Shown: positions 1-8,097 of the stretch, piece by piece | Numbering within the stretch: position 1 is the stretch's first letter | Layout: every line of letters starts with the position of its first letter | DNA from: an uncultured Gammaproteobacteria bacterium | GTDB lineage: Bacteria; Pseudomonadota; Gammaproteobacteria; Nitrosococcales; Methylophagaceae | Reading direction: 5' to 3' | Assembly: GCA_905479985.1 (NCBI GenBank) | Contig: CAJQOM010000008.1 | Span: 1 to 64,000 of the forward strand | DNA: 64,000 nt | Made by a program: the position numbers and the translations under genes | The notes under the pieces: generated by a model | The model's database searches: none | What the model was told of the DNA's origin: nothing | Seen by the model: only the letters and a program-made list of their open reading frames with translations

Positions 1-1000
1 CATTCGTATTTTCATTAGAACCCCGTTGCCAAGGGCTGCTTGGATCACAAAAGTACACATCAATATCCGTTTCCAACGTAAACCGTTTGTGGGCTGCCAT
101 CTCTTTTCCTCTATCCCATGTTAAGGATTTATAGAGCTCTCGCGGTAACTTATGAGCCTGTTTTATCAACGCATTAATGACACTCTTCGTATCTTTCCCC
201 TCAAGTTTGGCCAGCATCACATAACGTGAATGACGCTCAACCAATGTGGCGATGTGACTGTTGTTTGACCCTGAAATTAAATCACCTTCCCAGTGACCTG
301 GTACTGCACGATCTTCAACTGATGCAGGTCTTTCGCTTATTGATACCGTGTCAGTAATTCTGCCGTGATTATCTCTTTTCTGTGTGTGATGACGTGAACG
401 ACGCATACTGCGAGTGCGTCTCAAATACTGTAGTAACTCTTTCTTCAAGGCGCCACGGGCCTGAATATAAAGGCTACGGTAGATAGTTTCGTGTGACACT
501 TGTGCATTCTCCTTATCCGGTTGAGTACGCTTAAGCCATCCAGCAATTTGTGTGGGTGACCACGCCAGCTGAAGCTTTCTTGCCACAATACGGGCTAATG
601 ATAAGTTATCTACCAGCTTACAGACTTTCGGGCGATGTGCTCGGTCCCAAGCCGCCTGTTCTGCTTGATTTGCACGATACTCTTTCCGACCACCATTGCG
701 CTTGAACTCACGACAAATAGTAGAGGGAGAACGGCCGAGAACAGTGGCAATTGTTCGGATTGAATACCCTGCAACGACTGCCCGTGATATTTCTTCACGC
801 TCGGCTAAAGTCAGAGCCAATCTTGAGCGACTTCGTTGAATCGGCCGTATCCCTCCCGTCTCTGCCAAGATACGTTGTACTGAGGAATGGTGACGATCAA
901 ATAGCTGAGAAATCTGCTGGAGAGAGTCACCTTTCTGCCATCGATCCCACATCAGGGCTTTCTGAGTTTCCGTGTAATAAATCCGAGGTCTTTGTTTCAT
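1..1000 (-). CDS. IS30-family transposase, C-terminus outside window
   Basis: Reading from an ATG at 1000 toward base 1 gives an uninterrupted frame of about 333 codons that leaves the window. The N-terminus has a helix-turn-helix of the IS30 type, followed by a second one (STICREFKRNGG). The catalytic core shows the DDE pattern: GHWEGDLISG, then TWDRGKEMA, then QRGSNENTN close to the window edge. IS30 transposases are usually somewhat under 400 residues, so only the last few dozen residues are missing. The frame looks intact, so the element could be active. It bounds the accessory, gene-poor start of the window. Confidence 0.93.
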   Translation of the reverse strand, partial: MKQRPRIYYTETQKALMWDRWQKGDSLQQISQLFDRHHSSVQRILAETGGIRPIQRSRSRLALTLAEREEISRAVVAGYSIRTIATVLGRSPSTICREFKRNGGRKEYRANQAEQAAWDRAHRPKVCKLVDNLSLARIVARKLQLAWSPTQIAGWLKRTQPDKENAQVSHETIYRSLYIQARGALKKELLQYLRRTRSMRRSRHHTQKRDNHGRITDTVSISERPASVEDRAVPGHWEGDLISGSNNSHIATLVERHSRYVMLAKLEGKDTKSVINALIKQAHKLPRELYKSLTWDRGKEMAAHKRFTLETDIDVYFCDPSSPWQRGSNENTN

Positions 1001-1002
1001 TT

Positions 1003-1060
1003 GCAACACTCCTTTTACTTACGTAAATCTTATAGTGTTGCGTCGACCGGTTGAACTCAC
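1003..1060. mobile_element. Right-hand end region of the IS30-like element
   Basis: Directly upstream of the transposase start lie GCAACACT (1003-1010) and AGTGTTGC (1034-1041), an exact 8-bp inverted repeat around a TTACGTAA palindrome, followed by GTCGACCGGT. The terminal inverted repeat of the IS should fall here, roughly 1030-1055. The exact boundary and target duplication cannot be fixed because the other end is outside the window. Confidence 0.5.
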
Positions 1061-1156
1061 AACCCACAGCAGACATTGATTAATTCTTGATAAAAACACA
1101 ATTAACTAAATAACAAGGACTCAAAATGATTTTTGAAGTGACTTCTTTAATACTTA

Positions 1157-1179
1157 TTATGAAGCCACAAGCTTCATAA
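1157..1179 (+). repeat. Perfect 9-bp hairpin upstream of small membrane gene
   Basis: TTATGAAGC, a five-base spacer, then GCTTCATAA form a perfect stem ending 11 bases before the ATG of the next gene. No T-run follows on either strand, so it is not an obvious terminator. It may be a leader hairpin or an operator. Confidence 0.45.
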
Positions 1180-1190
1180 AATGCAGAGTT

Positions 1191-1556
1191 ATGTATAAAA
1201 AGAAACCCACCTCTGCTGCAATTAGCTTAATGCTTTATCAGCCTAGTGCTTGGGCATGTATGGTAGCTGATGGTAGTTATGAAAAAGCAGATAGTTATTT
1301 ATGGGTTAGTGTGCTTTTAGTTTGTCTCGGTTTGCTTATTTATCTAGTTAGCGCGCCGTCTAAATGGAAGCTTGCATTATCAATTTTATCGATTGTTCTT
1401 GTCGTGCCTGTAACGATGTACGTTGTAAACTCTCGAATATGTTGTGACTGCGGGCATGGGGAATTACTGTGGTCCCAATTTATTTTTGGCGGTTCAGTAT
1501 TGATATTAATTTTATCTATAATGTCTAGGTTATGGCTGCATCGTGCAAAAACATAA
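1191..1556 (+). CDS. Small membrane protein of unknown function
   Basis: 121 residues. I do not recognise a family. After a polar N-terminus there are three hydrophobic stretches, roughly residues 36-54, 60-80 and 95-112, giving a predicted three-pass inner-membrane protein. A cysteine cluster (RICCDCGHG, near residues 82-90) sits between the second and third segments and could bind metal or form disulfides. The start is uncertain: no clear ribosome binding site precedes the ATG at 1191. It lies alone between the IS30 element and the intergenic repeats, a typical accessory position, and is A+T-rich compared with the later genes. Confidence 0.5.
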   Translation: MYKKKPTSAAISLMLYQPSAWACMVADGSYEKADSYLWVSVLLVCLGLLIYLVSAPSKWKLALSILSIVLVVPVTMYVVNSRICCDCGHGELLWSQFIFGGSVLILILSIMSRLWLHRAKT

Positions 1557-1629
1557 CAATTTTTGAAGTATCGTTCCGGTCAAATGATCAATAGGGTCCG
1601 AGTTAATTCATAATTCGCTGCCGCGAGGG

Positions 1630-1806
1630 CGTTCATTTATTTTGCGTGGCCAAAATAAACAGAACCAAACAAAAGGCCAGCCCATGCTTGCCCTACGGGT
1701 TCCCTCGCTTTTCAATCTATTTGAGATACGACGAAAACTCGCTACGCTCAGACACTCGTCGCATTGATCTCAAATAGCTTTTCAAAGCTCGGCTTTGCAT
1801 AAGGGC
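1630..1806 (+). repeat. Intergenic repeat A, copy 1
   Basis: The first about 60 bases (1630-1690), including GCGTGGCCAAAATAAACAGA, are nearly identical to 2083-2142. A long hairpin follows: CTATTTGAGAT (1717-1727) pairs perfectly with ATCTCAAATAG (1767-1777) and encloses a GACGA/TCGTC inner stem. The inner stem loop is the reverse complement of the loop core found in repeat B. The unit ends in GCTCGGCTTTGCATAAGGGC, echoed at the end of copy 2. Confidence 0.8.
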
Positions 1807-1843
1807 ACTGTGTCTAGTTATTCCAGATCACCGTGAAGTTTCT

Positions 1844-2040
1844 CGGATCCCCATTTTGTACTGACGAATTATCTTTTGATCTCAGGTAAAAAGGCGACCA
1901 GTGTCTGAGCGTAGCGGGTTTTGGTCGCCTGCCTGAGATAAGAAGATGATGAGTGAAGCCGTAGGCCAGTACAAGGGGTGGCCTAGGATTGTTAAGGAAA
2001 TGGCCATGCATTTCCTTAACTCGACCTTAGTCGAAATAAG
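1844..2040 (+). repeat. Intergenic repeat B, copy 1 (nested palindromes)
   Basis: An element of about 197 bases, repeated at 2794-2990. Its outer arms CCCC..TTGTACTG (1849-1863) and CAGTACAAGGGG (1967-1978) can pair. Inside are ATCTCAGG/CCTGAGAT (1879-1886, 1932-1939) and AGGCGACCA/TGGTCGCCT (1892-1900, 1922-1930) around the loop core GTGTCTGAGCGTAGCG. Downstream is a perfect 11-bp hairpin TTAAGGAAATG/CATTTCCTTAA (1992-2019), then a small CGAC-CTTA-GTCG hairpin. Confidence 0.85.
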
Positions 2041-2082
2041 CTTAAAAAGTCAGCGACTTTGATTAATACCTTTGCCGCGGGA

Positions 2083-2220
2083 CGTTCATTTATTTTGCGT
2101 GGCCAAAATAAACAGAACCAAACAAAAAGGCAGCCCATACTTGTCGATATGCTCAAACAACCGTCATACTCTTCCAAATAGCTCTGCGATGCTCGGCTTG
2201 GTATTAGGGCGGTTGGGATT
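2083..2220 (+). repeat. Intergenic repeat A, copy 2
   Basis: Matches copy 1 over about 60 bases (2083-2142). It then diverges and lacks the long hairpin of copy 1, but ends with a matching GCTCGGCTTGGTATTAGGGC segment. The following bases, ATTCACAGTTTAGG (2222-2235), recur just before repeat B copy 2 (2771-2784), so the A and B units seem to share flanking modules. Confidence 0.75.
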
Positions 2221-2345
2221 TATTCACAGTTTAGGGTGTTTTCCGTAGATTTAAGGCGAAAGAAAATAATCTACAGTTGCCTTTTGAAATTAATGGGGAA
2301 GGAATGATATGAGTGAAGAAGAGAACACAGAAAATAGGAGAAAAT

Positions 2346-2735
2346 ATGACTTTTGCTGAATTAGTGACGCTTTCAACAGAAATTCATACCCAAATTTACG
2401 AGCACTGGAGTATGTTTATTAGTTTTCATTTGGCTTTGTTAGGAGGTTTATTTGCCTTTGATCTGAATGTAAGAACGAGTTTTAAGTGGGGTTTTTTACT
2501 ATTTTATTTACTTTTCGCAGGGGTGAATTTTTTTATCAGTCTTAATTTACTGAATCAGGTAGATGCCATTACCCATGATATTCAAGCATTAGCTGGCGAT
2601 AACGTAACTTATTTAGAAACATATTTATTACGCGATAAGCTGCAATTAGCTCAACCCGTTCTTATTGTTGCTCACTTTATATCTGGTTTAATGGTGCTAA
2701 TCGGTGTATTTATTCCAAGTAAAAAATTAGTATAA
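2346..2735 (+). CDS. Small multi-pass membrane protein of unknown function
   Basis: 129 residues from the ATG at 2346, chosen because AGGAG (2336-2340) stands five bases upstream. A GTG at 2313 would add 11 residues. Three hydrophobic helices are visible: about residues 26-42, 50-70 and 106-124. Between helices two and three is a polar stretch (VDAITHDIQALAGDN) likely to be helical. No family recognised. It lies between copies of the repeats, upstream of repeat B copy 2, in the accessory segment next to the IS30 element. Confidence 0.6.
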   Translation: MTFAELVTLSTEIHTQIYEHWSMFISFHLALLGGLFAFDLNVRTSFKWGFLLFYLLFAGVNFFISLNLLNQVDAITHDIQALAGDNVTYLETYLLRDKLQLAQPVLIVAHFISGLMVLIGVFIPSKKLV

Positions 2736-3011
2736 AAAAGAATAAATTCCTGAGAGGATGGATGGGAATTATTCACAGTTTAGGATATTTTCCCGGATCC
2801 CCATGTTGTACTGACGGAGCTATGTAGCCAAATTAGATAAAAAGGGGATCAGTGTTTGAGCGTAGCGAGTTTTAGCCGACTGCCTGAGATAAATAGATAA
2901 TTCGTGAAGCCGTAGGCCAGTACAAGGGGTGGCCTAGGATTGTTAAGGAAATGGCCACGCATTTCCTTAACTCGACCTTAGTCGAAATAAAGCTATTAAA
3001 GAATTGATAAC
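2736..3011. other. Intergenic stretch carrying repeat B copy 2
   Basis: The gap between the small membrane gene and the convergent NAD(P)-binding protein gene is almost completely taken up by repeat B copy 2 and its ATTCACAGTTTAGG flank. I see no gene in it. Confidence 0.7.
2794..2990 (+). repeat. Intergenic repeat B, copy 2
   Basis: Same length and order of parts as 1844-2040. The outer arms (2799-2813 with 2918-2929) and the 11-bp hairpin TTAAGGAAATG/CATTTCCTTAA (2943-2970) are kept exactly; the hairpin loop differs (GCCACG instead of GCCATG). The central hairpin is degraded (GGGGATCA against AGCCGACT) although the loop core GTGTTTGAGCGTAGCG remains. Confidence 0.85.
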
Positions 3012-3749
3012 CTAAATACTGTTTTCAGCTACCTTATTATAAATAACCGGCATTTGCCCTTTCCATTGCTCCCATAAAGAATCATCAGTCACTAACTCAG
3101 CCATAAAACACCCAACATTAATACGACTAGTCTGCCCAGCATCAAAAATAGCACTCCGCGTTGGAGAAGGGTGAAGCTCATAATCACTCACATCATCCAA
3201 ATCAATCAAACCATCAGGCCGAACAGCTGCCCACTCGATACATTTATGATTTTGTCCTATTTCAGTTCGTAAAAAATCAGCCGCTTGTTCATTATCAACA
3301 TGTGGTGGTAGCAATAAACGCAGTAAGCCAATGACTAAATGTTGAGCAAATGAAATAGGTTCAACCAAGTCCCGATTGCGGTTACCGGTGGTATTCATTA
3401 AGACGAGCTTAATAGGCTGAGCCGGGTTGTTAGCTTCAATCGCTTGGCATAAATGTCGTACAGACTCGGTAACGAGTCGTCGAGGCTGACCATAAATACC
3501 TTTAAACGATAATGTATGGCCCAAGCAGGACAGAACGGCATGACAATCAATCAGATGGTTTTGTAGCTCTTTAATGCTCATTTCGGAGATATTGCCAACA
3601 ATTAGCGACAAGTTAGTATGATCCCTGATGTCTTGTGGTAATCGACCTGTTGTCCGAATAACCGCTTTAACGTGTTCACCTCGATCGAGTAACTGAGCCA
3701 GAAGGTGCGCTCCGGTTGCACCGCTCGCACCTACAACTAGAACTGACAT
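3012..3749 (-). CDS. NAD(P)-binding atypical SDR (NmrA/YwnB-like)
   Basis: 245 residues with an N-terminal Rossmann nucleotide-binding motif VVGASGATGAHLL (residues 5-17) and the next strand carrying Arg32, consistent with NADP(H) preference. No YxxxK catalytic pair of classical short-chain dehydrogenases is obvious, which fits the atypical SDR group (NmrA-like or flavin-reductase-like proteins). Substrate unknown. It is transcribed divergently from the glycoside-hydrolase/kinase fusion gene with a 99-base gap, and convergently toward the repeat region. Probably not part of LPS synthesis. Confidence 0.75.
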   Translation of the reverse strand: MSVLVVGASGATGAHLLAQLLDRGEHVKAVIRTTGRLPQDIRDHTNLSLIVGNISEMSIKELQNHLIDCHAVLSCLGHTLSFKGIYGQPRRLVTESVRHLCQAIEANNPAQPIKLVLMNTTGNRNRDLVEPISFAQHLVIGLLRLLLPPHVDNEQAADFLRTEIGQNHKCIEWAAVRPDGLIDLDDVSDYELHPSPTRSAIFDAGQTSRINVGCFMAELVTDDSLWEQWKGQMPVIYNKVAENSI

Positions 3750-3848
3750 TTAAACTCCCATTAATGTTGAAATAACAGAGACATAGAAAAAGTACGTTTT
3801 TTAGCTTTTATCGTCATGGTACACTTTAACCATATATTATAATTAGGC

Positions 3849-6086
3849 TTGGCGTCGACTTTGAACCCCCGTATCCATTATTATTTTCGTTCAGCAAAGA
3901 ACATTTCTCATTCCATCCTTAAATCACGGTTCTGGGCAGTACATTCGCCGCAAATCCAGCCCGGTGTAACGGTCGAAAATGATTTCTTTGGTATCAATAT
4001 CGCACCGGCTGCCGATCCGCTAGTCGACGACTTTATCATCGAACGGTGTCAAGAGTTAGGTCTACAACATGTTCGAATGAATTTCACTTATGATTCATTA
4101 GACGGCCATGCAGAGAGACTGTTACAAAAGGTTATCGCAGCGGACTTTAAAGTCTTATTGGATTTAATCCCACCTTTTGAAGATGCCAAAACCTTTACGA
4201 TGGCAGCACAACAACGTTGGGTTGATTTCTTAAATACCATCGCTGAGAAATATGGCGATAAAGTGATGTGTATTGAGATTGGTTCAACACCGAACCGAGG
4301 CCGTTGGTCTGGGTTTGAGCCCGCGGATTATTTGATTGCATGGCGTATTGCGAATGAGCAATTAAAACCGCTTGGCATCACATTAGCTGGGCCAAATGTC
4401 TCTGACTTTGAACCGTTGTGCAGTATTCAATTGCTGAGTGAAATGCAATTACAAGGTAATGCACCGGATATTTATACCAATAATTTATTTGTAGAGCGGG
4501 TCATTCAACCCGAAGCGTTTGATCATCGTGTATTAGGCAAGGCGATGACCAAAGTTATGAAGCTCAACTTGGTCAAAAAAGCCCGGGTTTTGAAAGCGAT
4601 TGGTCATGATTATGGTGTCGATAACATCATTTGTACCTATAAATGCTGGTCAAGCAAGCGCTTACGTCGTTGGTCGGTGACGCCAGAACGTAAAAAGTCA
4701 GATTACTTGATTCGCTATTTGGTCATTGCAGCCACAACGGGCGCATTAGGCAAGGTTTATTGGGGCCCATTGATTTGTAGTCGAGATGGCTTGATCAATG
4801 ATGGCTCAACAGGTTATCCCGTCATTGATAATGTGACATTTTATAAACAAATTCGCGGTGATATATCGGACTTTGAAATCCGTGAAGCCTTTTATGCCTA
4901 TGCCAATATTATTAAATTACTGTCGGGGGCGACGTGCATTCAAGCGGTGAATGCAGACAAAGGGCTCCATCATTTCATTTTTGATACCAAAGAAGGCAAG
5001 CAACTCCATATTGCGTGGACGACGGATCGAGGCTGTATTGATGCCGAACGACTCTATACGCGGGCACAATTAGATGGAAGCCAAGCAGTTGATGCCTTGG
5101 GTGAAGTAATAGAAGACGAAATACTGAGCATCACTGAACGTCCGATCTTTCTCCAATTTGATCAGCCTGAATCATTAAAACTAAATGACCAGGAAATGGC
5201 TGAGATTGAGCCGCAATCCCAGGGTGCGGTATTCGGCATAATGGATAAAGTGAGGTTTATCTCATGGGCAGAAGGCAAGTGGCGTGGTGCTGTAGCAGCA
5301 AAACCGGGAGAAGATGCCGGAGCAAAGGCGCAAGCCTTATTGCCAGATCAATTGCTAAGCGCGACCCAACTGTCCGTTCACAGAGATCAGCGTAATAAAG
5401 TTTGGAGTATTCAGCACCCATTAGATCAAAATGACACCATTGTTGTAAAAGAAAACCGAGCGCAAGGGATTAAGAAATTTACTTACCGCTTTAAAGCAAG
5501 CAAAGGCCAGCGGCATTGGGATAATGCGTGGGAGATGTTGCGCCGCGGTGTTAAAAGCCCCACCCCAATTGCTTATTTCGAACAAACAGAAAACACCGGT
5601 ATCACCCATAATTATTATGTCTGTGAATATGTTGATGCGGCTTTTTCTGTACGCCAAGCCTTTACAGCATTTGGAGAAGGGCAAGAGAGTTTCAAAGGCT
5701 TTAGCAAAGAAAAAATTATCAAAGCGGTAGCAGATTTCAGTTGCAATATGCACGATGAGAAAATCATTCATCATGATCTGACTGGCGGTAATTTATTAGT
5801 CACAACCGAAAATGATGAGATTAATATCACAGCCATTGATATCGGTAGAGCGTCGATTAACATGAAGGACGGGGTCACTGAGCGCCAACGGTTACTTGAC
5901 TTAATGCGCTGCTGTTATAAATTAAACTGGCCGAATCGTGAATTGTTTATGGATTATTACTTTGTGGCGTATGGCGGGAAGTTTTCTCACCGTTGGAAAA
6001 CATCGCTCAGCTATTATGATTGGAAATTAAGAACTAAGAAAAAGTTAAAACGAATTTTAAAAGGTAAGTGGAAAAAAGCGAAATAG
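3849..6086 (+). CDS. Fusion of glycoside-hydrolase-like barrel and LPS-type kinase
   Basis: 745 residues from a TTG start; the first in-frame ATG lies about 75 codons later and would cut into the conserved part. Residues about 45-400 resemble a clan-A glycoside hydrolase barrel: FFGINIAP near the start, strand/loop IEIGSTPNRG at 141-150. There the usual acid/base NEP is replaced by STP (146-148), so hydrolysis is doubtful. Residues about 510-740 form a kinase of the WaaP/InaA/RIO type: VVKEN lysine, catalytic HHDLTGGN with Asp643, and AIDIGR as metal-binding segment. It probably acts on LPS core heptose or sugar at the cytoplasmic face, judging from its neighbours. The two stop codons of this and the next gene face each other with a two-base gap. 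The assignment of the N-terminal half is an inference from motif appearance. Confidence 0.7.
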   Translation: MASTLNPRIHYYFRSAKNISHSILKSRFWAVHSPQIQPGVTVENDFFGINIAPAADPLVDDFIIERCQELGLQHVRMNFTYDSLDGHAERLLQKVIAADFKVLLDLIPPFEDAKTFTMAAQQRWVDFLNTIAEKYGDKVMCIEIGSTPNRGRWSGFEPADYLIAWRIANEQLKPLGITLAGPNVSDFEPLCSIQLLSEMQLQGNAPDIYTNNLFVERVIQPEAFDHRVLGKAMTKVMKLNLVKKARVLKAIGHDYGVDNIICTYKCWSSKRLRRWSVTPERKKSDYLIRYLVIAATTGALGKVYWGPLICSRDGLINDGSTGYPVIDNVTFYKQIRGDISDFEIREAFYAYANIIKLLSGATCIQAVNADKGLHHFIFDTKEGKQLHIAWTTDRGCIDAERLYTRAQLDGSQAVDALGEVIEDEILSITERPIFLQFDQPESLKLNDQEMAEIEPQSQGAVFGIMDKVRFISWAEGKWRGAVAAKPGEDAGAKAQALLPDQLLSATQLSVHRDQRNKVWSIQHPLDQNDTIVVKENRAQGIKKFTYRFKASKGQRHWDNAWEMLRRGVKSPTPIAYFEQTENTGITHNYYVCEYVDAAFSVRQAFTAFGEGQESFKGFSKEKIIKAVADFSCNMHDEKIIHHDLTGGNLLVTTENDEINITAIDIGRASINMKDGVTERQRLLDLMRCCYKLNWPNRELFMDYYFVAYGGKFSHRWKTSLSYYDWKLRTKKKLKRILKGKWKKAK

Positions 6087-6088
6087 CC

Positions 6089-6898
6089 TTACGCTAAAGC
6101 CTGAATCATTTTTTGAACATTATCACGTAAATGCAACGGTGTGATGGTACCAACAATCACACTGGCGACGGCAGGATTTTGATAAATAAAATCAAAGTTG
6201 GCTTGGACAGGATCAGTATCGCTACTTGACTCAGTTAAGTGGCCACTGCCTAGGGCCTTTTTAATAAAAATTGCCTTATTTGAAATGGCAGCGTGTTCAA
6301 TGACGGCCTGTTCATCTCGGTAGGCAAGGTTATGCATCACCATGGCTATGTCAGCCTGTTGCAGCGTCAATAAACCGCCTTCAACCGTTTTAGTCGACAT
6401 ACCAGTGGCACGTACGAGGCCTTGTTGTTTTAAGTCATTTAAAACGTCTAAAACACCATATTGCTCGATAATGGTTTTATCCTGACCATCAGAATGAATG
6501 AGCACGATATCTAACACATCACGTTTGAGGTTTTTTAAACTGGTTTCAACACTGTGTTGAATAAATTCAGGTGTAAAGTTGTATGCTGAACCAGCCGTAT
6601 CAGGGTTAAATGTTTCGCCCACTTTAGTGGCAATAACCCAGTCTTTATTAAGTTTAGGCAACAGTTCCCCCAAACGTTGTTCGCTATTGCCATAGGCAGG
6701 TGCGGTATCCAATAAATTGATGCCTAAATCCCAAGCTTGTTCCAGTAAAGTGAGTGCCTGCTTGTCATCTGGGATTTTAAAGGCAGCAGGATATTTGACG
6801 CCAGTATTTCGTCCTAATTTAACGGTACCCAGCCCTAGCGGCGAAACAGACAAGCCTGTTTCGGCAATAGTATAACGTTGCGCTAAATAAGGACTCAT
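6089..6898 (-). CDS. Aldo/keto reductase
   Basis: 269 residues. NAD(P)H-dependent carbonyl reductase fold with the tetrad visible: Asp and Tyr in DTAPAYGNSE, Lys in WVIATKVG, His in VLIHSDG. The ATG at 6898 overlaps the stop of the upstream FAD gene as ATGA, suggesting translational coupling; another ATG at 6916 would add six residues. The substrate is not evident. Being the third gene of a gmhA - FAD oxidoreductase - reductase run inside an LPS locus, it may act on a sugar or lipid precursor, but this is only context. Confidence 0.85.
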   Translation of the reverse strand: MSPYLAQRYTIAETGLSVSPLGLGTVKLGRNTGVKYPAAFKIPDDKQALTLLEQAWDLGINLLDTAPAYGNSEQRLGELLPKLNKDWVIATKVGETFNPDTAGSAYNFTPEFIQHSVETSLKNLKRDVLDIVLIHSDGQDKTIIEQYGVLDVLNDLKQQGLVRATGMSTKTVEGGLLTLQQADIAMVMHNLAYRDEQAVIEHAAISNKAIFIKKALGSGHLTESSSDTDPVQANFDFIYQNPAVASVIVGTITPLHLRDNVQKMIQALA

Positions 6899-8088
6899 TG
6901 AAAAGCGTGATCCCAAAGCGGTTGACCAAAGGGTGCGGGTGTTAACAAGACTTGATCAGCATGCGGTTGTTTTCTCAACCCTTGGTTTTGCAATTGAGTA
7001 ATGACTTTATCGGCTAAATCTGGTGCCAAAGCCAATTTTGTTGGCCAAGCAATATGGACGTTTTCTCTCGATTTAACGAAGGCCGTATCGGGACGGGTCA
7101 GGTTGGATTGTTTTGGTTCAGCTCGGTCAACAGCGTGCACAGCCCATTCCAGTTCGGGTAATGGATACCAAGGCATGATCTCGGACAATAAAGCACGAGC
7201 TTCTACTATCAATATATCAATAGATTTTCCAACCCCATTCTCGGCAATATTGCCGCCAATATACCAAACGATATTGTCATTTTTATCTGCGTGGCTGGTG
7301 ATCGTCGCAATCGGTTTAGAGCCAGAGCCAAGGCTATGAGCGTAAATAGCTGGCAAAGTTTGCTTAGGATCTTTTGATTTACACAACACCATTTGCAGTG
7401 GTCGCCGTTGCATGGCTGGCTTTTTAATATTGAGCGAATTTAACAGCGCCTCATTACCTTCACCAGCTGTAAGCACAAAATGTTGGGCTTTGATGGTGAC
7501 ATCGCCTATTTGCATAGCGGTAACGTGTTTGCCATCTTGTTGCCATGACACGGGTTGTTCTGGCGGGCAATGCAAAATGCGATCTCGATAGGGCTTTGCC
7601 AAACTTTTTAATACGGACGTCACTTCTAAAACGGGTTCATCAAGCTGATAGAGCACGCCTTTAAAGCCGACATGTTGAAACAATGGCGGACGAGCTGAAT
7701 CAGAAACAGGCTGCATACGACTTGCGAGGGCTTTACTGGCAAAAAAAGACAACATTTTTGAAGAAAGTTGCTCTTTTGACCACATCAATTGGTGACTGGC
7801 CAAGACTTTAACTGAGCTTAAATCGACGTCACCTTGTCCATCGAGGCAAGACTGCCAACGGGCAGGCATATCACCAATGGCTTGCGTCGCTTTAGATAAA
7901 ATGCCATTTAGAGCATATTTAGCGCCGCCATGAATGATGCCTTGCGAACTCAAGGTTTGGGCATTACCAATGGCTTTGTTTTCCAGTAAAAGCGCATGAA
8001 AACCCATTTTATTCAGACGGTGGTGTAACCATAGGCCAGCAATACCAGCACCAATGATCACGACATCTGTTGAAAGCGTGTCAGTCAT
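6895..8088 (-). CDS. FAD-dependent oxidoreductase, DAO family
   Basis: 397 residues. An N-terminal dinucleotide-binding motif VVIIGAGIAGLWLHHRL (residues 9-25) followed by the acidic end of strand two (LLLEN) indicates FAD binding as in glycine/D-amino-acid oxidase-like proteins. The motif SSQGIIHGGAKY, typical for the FAD-contacting region of DAO proteins (L-2-hydroxyglutarate or glycerol-3-phosphate oxidase types), is present. No signal peptide or membrane segment, so cytoplasmic. It is followed with overlap by the aldo/keto reductase and preceded nine bases away by gmhA, so the three are likely one operon. Substrate unknown. Confidence 0.8.
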   Translation of the reverse strand: MTDTLSTDVVIIGAGIAGLWLHHRLNKMGFHALLLENKAIGNAQTLSSQGIIHGGAKYALNGILSKATQAIGDMPARWQSCLDGQGDVDLSSVKVLASHQLMWSKEQLSSKMLSFFASKALASRMQPVSDSARPPLFQHVGFKGVLYQLDEPVLEVTSVLKSLAKPYRDRILHCPPEQPVSWQQDGKHVTAMQIGDVTIKAQHFVLTAGEGNEALLNSLNIKKPAMQRRPLQMVLCKSKDPKQTLPAIYAHSLGSGSKPIATITSHADKNDNIVWYIGGNIAENGVGKSIDILIVEARALLSEIMPWYPLPELEWAVHAVDRAEPKQSNLTRPDTAFVKSRENVHIAWPTKLALAPDLADKVITQLQNQGLRKQPHADQVLLTPAPFGQPLWDHAFQ

Positions 8089-8097
8089 AACGGAGGT

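Larger units (their letters stand above)
1557..2345. other. Gene-free stretch filled with structured repeats
   Basis: About 790 bases without a credible gene. It holds repeat A copy 1 (1630-1806), repeat B copy 1 (1844-2040) and repeat A copy 2 (2083-2220), described separately. The reading frame on the minus strand across 1814-2011 lies wholly inside repeat B and is an artefact of it. Confidence 0.75.

Noticed and set aside
1814-2011. 65-codon open frame on the minus strand
   Set aside because: It lies wholly in repeat B, its sequence follows the palindromes, and the other copy of the repeat does not keep the frame.
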